Positions 51,475 to 62,289 of a DNA stretch of 64,000 bases are shown here, piece after piece. Position 1 is the first letter of the stretch. Each line of letters opens with the position of its first letter. A model generated the notes under the pieces. That model was not told where the DNA came from. It saw only the letters and a list, made by a program, of their open reading frames with translations, and did no database searches. The DNA comes from Glossina fuscipes (lineage: Eukaryota; Arthropoda; Insecta; Diptera; Glossinidae): positions 27,698,699 to 27,762,698 of the forward strand of contig NW_023998414.1 of the NCBI RefSeq assembly GCF_014805625.2, read 5' to 3'. The translations under genes were made by a program, and so were the position numbers.

Positions 51475-51850
51475 AACAAGTAAAAACACATTATTCGATG
51501 ACGGCGCACCATTAAATATTCTACACTACCGTACAGTTATTCAGATAATGATTTTTGAAAATAAGACGAACGATGTGAAAACGCTATTCAATCCGAATCA
51601 TTTACAGTAGAGTTTGTCGTTAGATCAAAATACATCAATATAACAAATTTTATTAAATTCACGGCGTGTAGTTTGAGTACAAAAAAAACCAGACGGGCAT
51701 ATGAACAGGCAAGTTTAAATCGATTCAAAAACCGATTCTAAATCACTCGATACAATAAAAGATGAATCTATCTCATATCCTCTTCTGGTTTTTGCATACA
51801 TTCGCATAAACTTAATACACCCCTGCAGCACAGATGGTGTAGCGAAGCAA
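51475..51850 (+). repeat. Dispersed repeat family A, copy 2
   Basis: Starts AACAAGTAAAAACACATTAT, has GCACCATTAAATATTCTACA, TTTTTGAAAATAAGACGAAC, CAATCCGAATCATTTACAGT, an ACCAGACGGGCATATGAACA block and a TTTTTGCATACATTCGCATA block, and ends CAGATGGTGTAGCG. The order and spacing match 15462-15835 throughout. Non-coding. Confidence 0.75.
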
Positions 51851-51859
51851 TTAAACGGA

Positions 51860-53789
51860 TTGTTCCATATATTCTTGTAAATCCTCTTACAAATCCTCTA
51901 TGAGAAATGCAAAAAACTAGAAAGAAAATCGATTTTATGAGTTTCGATTTAGTTTAGCGTACAATTTATCAAAGCTGTGTCTCCTCAGCAATGAGAGAAG
52001 CTCGCAATAATAGCTGAAATACGGTGCAGCTTATCCGGCTTATTGCGATAGTTTTTTTTTTTATTTTGTGGTGTATCTAGAGAAATGCTAAACATTCCCC
52101 ATTAATTGGATTCATTCAGTCCTCGTCCAATCAAGTTGCTTAGTAAAAATATGCCTCAACGGAATGGTCACTTTCTTAGTGTTGTTATACTAATTGAAAT
52201 GAATCTTTATAGGAGCAGATCTTGTTTTTCGCATTAAGAAATTTAAGCATGAAACCACTTGTCCCTCGGCCAACGTATAAAAATAGGTTACTATTTCAAA
52301 TGAGAAACGCAGTATGGTGCTAGGCATTGCTAGGCATTGGTAAAGTATCATTAACTCCCCGGCTTTTTTACATGAGATCAACTTTAATGTTCTCGTCTGC
52401 CTATTAAGGAAATTCCCTTTTTTTTATAAAACTTAAATAAAAGCTTTTTAATCCACTTGAAGAGAAAATGAGGTCCTTATAACTAATATCTTTATCGGAT
52501 GCCGTAGACTTCCCTGAAGCTATTCCCTTTAATATCTATATGTATTGCTGGCATCGTACTCGAAATAAAATCAATAATTTTTATATCGTGCGAACTACGA
52601 CCCGTCGCGTGCACACGCCTATTATGTACATATATCAGCTGAGTTGAGTAAGGACGGCAGAGTACCCGGTCCAGGCGAGAGATTTAGTAGCAAAAATTCT
52701 GGAAAAATTCTCACTAATGACATCATTTTCTTTTATATTATCATCACTAAAGACGGCTTCAAGTTTTATTAAGCAAGATTTTTAGAAAACTCAATATTGC
52801 GGGTTAATCCTAAGTAATTAGTTATGTCTTTGCCTTTAGTTCTATTACAAACCTATGAAAAAATTGACACATCTGTGCCTTGCGAGGATAATGTTGGTCA
52901 ATGGATACTTTTTCCATTTTTATGCGCTACAGCGCTAATCGCAAACAAAATTTGTGATGATTACCGAGATGATGGTCAGCAACCAGCTTTAACGTTACTT
53001 CAGATAGTTCGCTGCTACTGACTATAATCTGTTCCATAGGCCTTCAGGTGGATGACGAATTGATGATGATACCCTAAGCTCACAAGTATACAAAATTAAG
53101 TATATAAGATTAGTCGAGAATAGCCAACTATACAGGGTCACATATACGAAATTAGAAAGACATATGAGTAAGGAATACGAGCATCGCATTATTTTTATTA
53201 TGAGATAAGAACAAAAGATTAGCTCAACTAATTTGCATTTCATTGCTAACTTAACTTCGAAGAGATGCATTTCTTAGCAGTGTCGTCGCAGAATCGGAGA
53301 TCGAAAATGGTTTCTTTATGATAACAAGCAATGACTTTCTCCAAATCAAACCGCAATATCAACACCCACCCAAATCATATTTTGCTTCACAAACTTTAGT
53401 TTTCTACAAGAGAGCGATTGAAAATTTACCGGAAATATGGCGTTCTTTTCTTAATAATGATGGGGAGCAGGACGGATAAATGAAGAACAAAGTTTATTTT
53501 CGATTTCCAAATAACTGATTCCTTATGCGTGCCCTGCGGATCAGCGGGAACCTTTAAAATTAATTTGTGTACGCCTTGCCATCTAACTTGCTTGTACTTG
53601 CTTTTACGTAAGTACGTAAGTAATTTCGTAATGGTCGACAAGCTTTGGTCTATATATTTTTACGTTAAGGAACTAATGCCCTTAACATTAACAAATGTTT
53701 GCGATCTCGAAAAATAATCTAAATATCTTTAACGAAGACATTGTTTGACTCTTAAGTATGACGCATTTAAATGTGGGTCTTTATGTGCA

Positions 53790-53828
<39 letters not shown>

Positions 53829-54712
53829 ATGTGTGTGGTGTATTTTGTTGTAAATATATTTATGGTATTTATGGTATGTATACAAGTATTTGAAGGCTTT
53901 TATGTATGTATGTTATTAAGTATGCTTACATATTAAATTTGTGCTTTTGGCCTAAAGCAAAATTATGATCGTTTGTCATGCGCCGCTTTGTTAAACTTTT
54001 GAAACTGAAGCACAAAAAGAAGTAAGACAAAAAAAAAAAAAAAAAAAACAAAAAAAAACTCCCAAAATCTTGATCTTATTTTATGTTTACATGCTTACCG
54101 TCTTATATCTTTTTTATTTTATTTTTATTTTTATTTTTTTTTTTGTTTTTGTTGCTGATTGTGGTGCTTCTTTTTTCTTTTCATACTACCAACAAAGTAT
54201 AGCCGTATGTATATTAATTTTATCATTCGATTGGCAACAACCCGGAAATGAGCTCTAAATATGTTGAACGTTATAATCGCATCTTGCGTGCAATGAGTTT
54301 GTATCTATTCGTCACACGATCTCGTAAGAATTTCAATCATGTGAATTTTCCGATATAAGTTGACATTAAGTAAGTTCGAGTTTGGCTTGCAAATGCTTAG
54401 CTAATATTGCATTAATCTAATTATCTATCGATACTATTGCAAATATCTTTTATAAATGTTCGTATGATTCCGATGACCGACAATTGTTGGGTGTGGTGAG
54501 TATCCGAAATTTTCTCTTAACTGAATATCGTTTCGTTACATGTTTTTCTTACATTCCAAGTGAATTTATGCATTTTAAGTGCTTAGTTTGTGTTTTGTAC
54601 TGCTTTTTAGCTTAATTAACGTGTCGTTGAATTTTTGTTTTGTTTTTCTTATTGTTGTTATGTCTTTAAATTTAGGGAGTTGCGTGTGCCAAAAGGCAAC
54701 AAAATTTCCTTT

Positions 54713-54756
<44 letters not shown>

Positions 54757-57700
54757 TTACGTGCATATTTTCATTCCAACAACTGTTGATTTGATAATTT
54801 ACTCTCTCTTAATACGTAACTTGCGATTATTCTCCTTACTGCGGGTCCATGATAACGACAAATAATTAAAATGACATTAACACTGCGGGGCATTAATTTG
54901 TAAAAACTTTTTCCCTTTTTTTCTTTTCTTTTTACCGAAAGTAAAAAAAAAACAAAAAAACAAAAAAACAAAAAAACAAAAAAAAAAAAAACATGAAAAA
55001 AAGCAGGCACACGATTTTGACCTCTTTCAAGAAACGATGGAAAAATGAGTGAACTAATCATTTTTAAAATGATTACATTTATTAATTACTTTCTAAGGAG
55101 AACAAATTAAACGAGAAAATAATATATGATGAGTCTCGATAAATATTGTGTGCTTTCGTGGACGAACTCGCCAGGTTTCACTATTTGCCGTTGCAGGTGC
55201 CGTGAGTGTTCGCTCGGTAAAGGTACGGCACTTATCGATCGGATATACATATCGCAGGTAGCGGCTGCTCCTTCTCTCCTCACTCTCTCTCTCTCTCTTT
55301 CCCTTCCTCATTGTCTCTCTTTCTTTCTATCTTTCTCTCTCTCTTTGTGTCTGTCTGTCTGTCTGTCTCTCTCTTCAAATTTGGCAAAAACATTGGCAAA
55401 ACATTCTACGTACGTAGATTAGTTTTGAAAATGGCTCAAATCGATCGAAGCACTCGCTCACAGTACTACGTAACATGAGAACGTCTTGGCTTACCTGACA
55501 GTGCATATTACTTTCCATTTTTGTGCAAGTAGCGGAAGATTATCTGTTGCGTATACGTGGGTAATTGTTATCGTTTTGTCTGCTATAGTCTACGAGTAAC
55601 AAGTTAAAAAAGCACTTTTGTCTTTTACTCTGGCAGCAGAGGTGTTTTCATTGCGTTCTAGTCGCGCCCGTTGACCGATTTATCGCATTTTCAATGCCAT
55701 CGTGCATATAAGAGCTTCGAGGAGAATACTTAGACGCACAGATGGCTGGATAGACATGCCTAAATTTCTTCAGAGTTCGATACCGATCAAGAATATATTG
55801 ACTTTATGAAGCTTCCTTCTAGACGTTTCGATGAAATGTGTAAAATATTATGCTATTACGATGTGTCAAGGAATTTTCGTAGCTTTGGTAGCCCCCTCTG
55901 TTGTACCATATGAACTTTTCGTATGGTTCAAATACTCAAACATAATGCATTTTACCTCCAGATCATCTAGAAGAAGTTAGTAGATAGACTCACCTTTTAG
56001 TATACCAATCGATTCAGAACTAATTTCTTAATCGATCTAAGTTTGCCTCTCCTAAATCCTAAGCATATCATAGGCGTTCTTAATGTAATCACAGCTGATA
56101 TTATATTGAATACAATGCATCAATAGATAGATAGCTTAGCTAAACAATATCACTTTAAAGCAATAATTTTTCGATTTTTCCTGGCTGTTGTTAGTTTTGT
56201 CAACTATTAAATCATTAAACGATTCTTTTGAACTGAATGTGATACGAGAGTAAAATGATAGGATTTTCTGGAATAAAGTCTTAAGATCCTAGTTGTAACT
56301 GCAAAATATGTATAAGCATATAGGTAACGTATTCAGTTTACTATCAGTGCCCGGTCATTAAATAAAATTTAAAATCTGCAAACTGCTAAGCGACGAGCAA
56401 AGATGTCGATTTTTGTAGTGCGAAATATTTTTGATCGTAAAAATCGATTTGCCTTATCCTTGATATTTGTTTACATTGATCAATTTACTAATCCATTCGC
56501 AGCCGTTATGTCGCGCACATCGCTGATCTGTACCTTACAGCGATATGAACACATATGCAAATATTCAAGTATTATGATAAGCGTAATACATATGTTATGA
56601 ATAGGGATTTGGTTGTTGCTGCCATGGTTGCGGAAAGGTCAAATGTGTCATAACGATTATAAATTGCTATACAAAAGCCATTTAAGCTAATTATTGTTTC
56701 GTCGTTCGTTGTTTGAAAAACCCTCAAGTGAAAATTCAAAAGCAGTTGCCAGGTTACCTTGAAAAACTCATGAACTCATTGCGATTAAGACAACCAATAA
56801 TACAAAGCAGACAACAATAGTCATCTGGGAAACACTTCAGGTACCTTTCAAATGTGTTAAAAGGATTTACATATGCTCTCAACATAAGCTATTGTTCACT
56901 TATCTCTTAGAGACGTCACATTTTTATAATTTCTTGTTCATTGGTTAGAGGTGCACGTAGGTGCGATAAGATAGCGAATCCTGCTCTATTAAAAGAAGTG
57001 AAATCGGATGCATTCATACCGCAGTTACTGAAAATGCTATCATTATGATTATTATTCCGCCTATCCCTTCCTCACCTCAAAAGCGCACTTTATGGAAATG
57101 AAAATTTTTGCATATCTCATCACTAACTTCATCGCACTATTCCGATTGAAGATTAAAATGAACAAAATTTACGAATCGTTCATTATAGTGCGAAAGGTTC
57201 TTTAAAACATTGTAACTTCAAACTTAAATAAATTTTCCCTTGGTTTTCGTTCTCCATCATAGCAGAAGAGATGGAAAGTTATGTTGGGTTAGTCAGGTGA
57301 GATTGCGATAGTTGGCAAAGTCAGTAAATGTCAATTAAAATATATTTTCTATGGTTTCTTATCAACTCTTAATAAGTTTTTCGTCTTTTTTTTTTTGATA
57401 ACTGAGTTTTTTAACAGTGGAACAAGGCTTGCAAAGAAAAGAAAGTTCACTTTTGCTGCTTATCACCTCTGACTATTATATTGCATTAAAAAGTCCCCCA
57501 ATATCGTCGCGTTCAAAAGGCAATACGATTAGGTTTTCTTCCATTACAGAGGAGGTTGAGTCCTATGTAAATCAGAAAGTGCTTTTTGTGGAGAAATCAT
57601 TTAACCAGGAATACTACGCAAGTTCCATGTGTCGTGGCTTTTGTGTTTCACTTAGTCTAACTTAACTCTGTCTGTTTTCGAGGTATATACATATATTCAA

Positions 57701-58350
57701 AACATTGCTCTGTGACTTAATTGAAGATATAAAGTCCATTCGAAAAGTACATTGTCGGCAGCGTTACCATCGCGAATAAACGAATGCGATAATTTCGCAT
57801 TATTAAATCGAAGAAAGAAAGAAACAAAACAGGGAGTACGCAGTGGCGTAAGCGAACTGAACGAAAACCTTGCAAAAACAAAACCCTGACTAAAGCGATA
57901 GACAATCGAGTAGATAAGCGGACGGACAGACAGACACATTCAGTTAAATCGTCTCAGAGTTGTGCGATAATTTTTCTAACATACCGCAGAGGGTAATAAG
58001 AAAAAAAATTGTCTTCGTATTTGCGCCGATTTTAAATTTCAAATTTAACTCATTCCTCAGTGACATTGTCACAAGTTCAATGAGCAAATAATGATGCTTT
58101 CCCTGTGTTTGTGTTTGTTGTCGGAAAGTAAATTGCTTTAAATGGTTTAAATAACGAATTATAAATTGTTTGCGAATTAAAAAAAAACGAACGAATACCC
58201 ACACAAACACATTTTTATCCAATCAGACGAAGAAGTTAAATATGCAGTTGAAAAAAGAAAAAAAGAAAAAGAGAAAGAGAAATAGCCAACCCCACACAAG
58301 TTGAAATCTGTAGGAGGGAGAGAAGATAAAAAAGGAACAATTTTACATTC

Positions 58351-58390
<40 letters not shown>

Positions 58391-58806
58391 GTATGTAGCG
58401 ACAGTTGATCAAGTTTTCTGAAGAACCATTGAAACAATAATAGCAGCGACATTATACTGGAAAAAATGTTCAGATTAACTTTAGTCCCGTTCTTAAACTG
58501 CAGGCTATTATAGGTTTTAAAATTGTTTAATCCATTCACAGTCCGTCATTTAGAACTGACATTGCACACATGAACAACTGATCATACATGTGTGATCCTT
58601 TGCACAAATGGACGACATCTCTTGACGATGACGAACGCATTTGTGATTTTACTTCTTTTTTTTTTTTTTTCTTCCTTTTCGTTAGCCAACCTTAAGGCAG
58701 ATTTCATTTTTTTCGGTCTTTGTATTAACGCAACTCTATAATTGGCAAATCTTCTGAATAGCGACAGCTTTTATTATCTTTTTTTAGTTTTTTCTCTTTT
58801 CCCTTA

Positions 58807-58837
<31 letters not shown>

Positions 58838-60132
58838 TGTACTAGTAGTAGTAGTAGTAAACGTGTATGCAAGGTAGATTGGCTTGATATGCTGTTATAT
58901 TTGTTGTTGTTATTATTGTTGTTGTTTTTACTGCGATATTTGACTTAAAGGTTGACCGTTCTTGGCATTATAATGATTTAACCACAGTACTGACTGACCA
59001 TCTACGACAGCCAAAGATAGACTTTTAGAATAAGAGCGTTTGATTTGATCGTAAAGATTTCACAGATATATAAAGAAACGCAATTGTTGTTGTTGTTGTT
59101 ATTATTGTTATTATTGTTATTGTTGTTCTTATTATACGTAGTATACACGCAGACAGTTGACAGCAGAGTTATTTATTTATTTATTTTTTTTTTTTATTTT
59201 TATTTTTTTTATTTTTTATTTTTTTTAGATTAAAGTTTATACATAAAAACCTATCATTAGTATTTGACATATTTTCGCTTATTTTCGTTTCATCAGTAAG
59301 TAGAGATCTTCGCAAAAATAAAGGGGTGAGACAGTTGCTTGAGTTTGGCTTCGATGTGTTTTACCAAACATATGGGTTAACGAGAACGATTCTTGCTGCA
59401 GTTATCAATTTTTGAAATGCAAAATGCAAAATTTTTCCTAAATCCTTAACAATATCCCGGATAGCCGATAGATACGAAATGTATACAATTTTATAATAAA
59501 TATTATGATAGAGAATTCACTTCAATCGGTCGGTCCTTTTGTCTTTTATTGCTCGCCTTTTTGCTTTTTGAAATAAACTACTGCCCCTACAGAAATTCCA
59601 TTCAAGGCTCTATTATGGCATTAAAACTAATCATATACGTGTAGCCTTACTTAAGTTTCGATATTTGGTGGTTTTTTCTCTTCAAGAAAATTAACCACAA
59701 CAAATTTTCTATCGTAGACAGTCAACCTTAGATGGCAAAGTAAATCGTCTAACTAAAAACTATCCGCAGCGTCCACCTTCTGGGAAATAAATGACTTACA
59801 CATTGAACACCCAAAAAAGATTTTCCGTAGAAAATCATAACATGCACTCAACTAAACATAATTCCCCGCTGCATCACAACGAAAACCTAGAGACACTTTG
59901 CAATATAAAGTTGTTGCTGCTGTTGTTGCTTCTGAGTTTGTAACAGAAGTTGTTGCCATAAACGCTTTTAATGCTGCTGTAAGCGAAATGCCAAGACAAA
60001 CTGCTATGGTATGCTTACTGTTAACATATACTTAGATAGATGGATAGATGGATGGATGGATGGATGGATGGATGGATGGATGGCTGGATGATGGGTTGAA
60101 TGGAATGAATGAGTGCTTGAGTTGCTTAGGTC

Positions 60133-60170
<38 letters not shown>

Positions 60171-61245
60171 CAACTGCATGGCTGCTTCATACGGCTTCGT
60201 TTTACAAGTTGTTGTTAAAGTAAACCTTGTGGTCTTAAGTCCGTCATCATTTTTGTTTTTTTTTTTTTTTTTGTTGACCTCCATGTGCTTGCGTTGTAAT
60301 TGTCATCATTTTCAATGGCCTTTGAAGAAAAGATTTGTGATTGCAGTTCATTTGATTTTGCATTCTCGCCCGTACTTCCCCCCCCCAAAAAAACGCAGTT
60401 TAAACTTTAAGGTTGCTTTCTGTTGTTTTTGTTGTTGTTTTATTGTAAATATAGTTTTTTTTATTTTTTATTTATTTTTTTTTATTTTTTAAGAAATGCA
60501 GGATAGGAAAAGGTGCGAAACTAGAAAAGAATTATAGAGAAAGAATAAATTAAGTGATATTGAACGATATGCAAATAAATCCATTGCTTGACTTTATTCT
60601 TGATACATTTCTTTAATAAATTTTTCGATAGATTTTTCGTTTCCAGCGGAGAGAAAATTTTCCCTTTTTCATTACATAAAATGTATTATCAAAAAGTTTT
60701 CCATCTCGTTTGTGCATGACTTTTGATACTAGCAAGCCATCCTTATAAACTCTCTCTCCTTCTTGTCAAATTAATTTAAAGCATCCATTAGTAAGCTCTC
60801 TGCACAGGTTGTAAAAAACGACAGTCGTATAATGCTAAGGTCAGTTAATATCGGGTTGCATTGTAATTTCCGAAGAAAGTTCTCTCAATTTATTTAATTT
60901 AGAAATATGTGACATCTGATGTCTACCCATCAGTTTCTTTCGACTTGAAACATATTAAATATTGATATTTGCCGAATGAAATCGACTTTATCGTATCCTG
61001 GCTGCGGCTTTTTATGACTTATTTTGTTCGTAAGCAACAAATATTTTTTCAGTGCCCTTCGCATTGTTTTTTCTTATGTAAGTGTGAAATTATGAAATCT
61101 GAGAATACAAAAATTCTAAACATATTTTTTGCCTTTCGAGGGATCTAATGCCGTTGGGCTTGGCTAGCTGCGCTTTGCATTTTTTGACACCCGTTAAATT
61201 AACGTTCGCTTCTGAGGAAAGAAATCTTCTTAAGAATACTTCTTA
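51860..61245. other. Non-coding stretch between repeat A and the duplicated promoter
   Basis: No gene supported. Simple repeats: (TA)n at about 53793-53824, A runs near 54029-54056, (TA)n near 54718-54756, a (CT)n/(CTGT)n block near 55283-55374, (TA)n near 58352-58385, (TAG)n at 58807-58860, TTG/TTA triplets near 59082-59125, a GGAT tetramer array at 60033-60090 and a 34-base poly(T) at 60137-60170. The segment 55640-55830 resembles an old B fragment by style (CAGATGGCTGGATAGACATG). Confidence 0.5.
60033..60090. repeat. (GGAT)n tetranucleotide array
   Basis: About 14 tandem GGAT/GATA tetramers, starting with GATA variants and becoming pure GGAT, with one GGCT at the end. Confidence 0.85.
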
Positions 61246-61902
61246 AACCAACGGTACAAGCATTAATGATCCAGATCCCAGTTTTTCCTACTGAGTTACT
61301 TTATTAACATTTTGTGGCGACACTTAATATATTATAAATCAGTAACAGTCTTCAGCGATCATTAAATATGATGCTCTCTTCTGTAATTTCCATTTAAACC
61401 CTTATGTCAGATATGCAAACAATTAACTTAAGCGGTTTTCAAAAAAAAAAAAAAAAACCCAATATTTTAAGTATTTGCGAGAGAAAAAAAAGAAAAATGA
61501 AAATTAATTCACCCAAACAACGACGATACCAATCATCCACTTGGGTAGAATCCTAAACACACTTCACTTCACTCGCTATATACGTTCAACGTAGAGCAAA
61601 TGCATTGAAATATGTTGTATACCTTCACCTTTTTAGCGACGGCTATAATAAATAACATTAGTACATATTTGTCGCTTTATCCGCGACAAAGTCAGTGTAT
61701 AAACGCATTAGTTTTACAATGCGGTGAAGAAGTCAATTGGCGCCTATTCACGAGTTAATCACAGTAATCGCTTTGTGTATTACGAGTGATGCATTTACAC
61801 GGCGGAAGCGGGAAAAATCACTGATTACGGAAGGATTAGAGTAAACGAGAATTCGTTTGTATTAGGAAAATTTGGCAAATACGTGCATCGTCTAGAATCT
61901 GG

Positions 61903-61908
61903 TATAAA
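61903..61908 (+). promoter_or_regulatory. TATA box in the duplicated promoter
   Basis: TATAAA within CTGGTATAAATATCACTT, identical to the parent promoter except one C for T two bases after the conserved block. It lies 32 bases before the A of the predicted initiator. Confidence 0.65.
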
Positions 61909-61933
61909 TATCACTTCCAACACAATACTTTAT

Positions 61934-61939
61934 CACATT
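61934..61939 (+). promoter_or_regulatory. Initiator in the duplicated promoter
   Basis: CACATT, in TATCACATTTCG, unchanged from the parent; the predicted +1 A is at 61935. If active, transcription would run to the right into the DNA after 62043. Confidence 0.45.
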
Positions 61940-62010
61940 TCGTTAGTAATAGTTGCACTGAGCTGAGTGGGCAGTTGTTCGAGTAATAATTTTAGAAGAA
62001 AGATAAAAGA

Positions 62011-62043
62011 ATGTCGTCGTTTAGCATAAGATCAATTCTGTAA
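62011..62043 (+). pseudogene. Truncated forkhead (fd19B-like) 5' end: ten codons then stop
   Basis: The ten codons MSSFSIRSIL are identical, base for base, to the start of the gene at 37678. They are followed directly by TAA at the breakpoint. The whole forkhead domain is missing. The ATG context and the in-frame TAG six codons upstream are also kept. The junction creates a GTAAAA at 62040-62045 that could act as a weak splice donor, but no acceptor or downstream exon was recognised. It is best seen as a 5'-only duplicate pseudogene or a micro-ORF on an orphan transcript. Confidence 0.9.
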
Positions 62044-62208
62044 AATTTTTTTTGCAAATAATTATAAGAAAAAAGAAAAGTACAACAACTATTCTAGTAA
62101 AGAACTAGATAAGAATTTTTAGTTTGCCGCGAAAATGTCTAATTTTAAGCTTGAATGGAAAATTGATCCACATCTTTTAGGTTGGAAAGGAAAAAAACAT
62201 TTACTATT

Positions 62209-62273
<65 letters not shown>
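62209..62273. repeat. (TA)n microsatellite near the duplication breakpoint
   Basis: About 65 bases of TA dinucleotides with one AATA interruption, 167 bp after the end of the duplicated arm. Long TA tracts form cruciforms and are fragile. Confidence 0.9.
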
Positions 62274-62277
<4 letters not shown>

Positions 62278-62281
62278 TTAT

Positions 62282-62287
62282 AATAAA
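62282..62287 (+). terminator. Candidate polyadenylation signal after the orphan promoter
   Basis: AATAAA about 350 bases after the predicted start of the duplicated promoter. With it a short unspliced RNA of roughly 370 nt could be made. One hexamer in A+T-rich DNA is weak evidence. Confidence 0.3.
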
Positions 62288-62289
62288 GA

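Larger units (their letters stand above)
61252..62042 (+). repeat. Right arm of the long inverted duplication (orphan forkhead promoter)
   Basis: Inverted copy of 37647-38418. It keeps the whole upstream segment, the 8-bp palindrome (61668-61690), the GGATTA site (61833-61838), the TATA box, the initiator, the ATG-free 5' UTR and the first ten codons. Its largest difference is an insertion of about 17 bases near 61370-61390 (GATGCTCTCTTCTGTAATTT region). Beyond 62042 the sequence is A+T-rich and unrelated to the forkhead coding region; before 61252 no clear homology to DNA beyond 38418 is seen. Confidence 0.95.

Noticed and set aside
58177..58539. 120-codon minus-strand frame
   Set aside because: Contains the (TA)n tract as Tyr-Ile repeats and A-rich runs; no domain.
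61252..62042. Inverted arm as a pure assembly artefact
   Set aside because: The arms differ at about 14 positions plus indels and have distinct flanks on both sides, which argues for a real duplication, although long reads are needed to close the question.
62135..62275. Small open frame after the orphan promoter starting with ATGTCTAATTTTAAG
   Set aside because: It runs into the (TA)n tract after about 25 codons; there is no sign that it continues the forkhead gene or encodes a known peptide.
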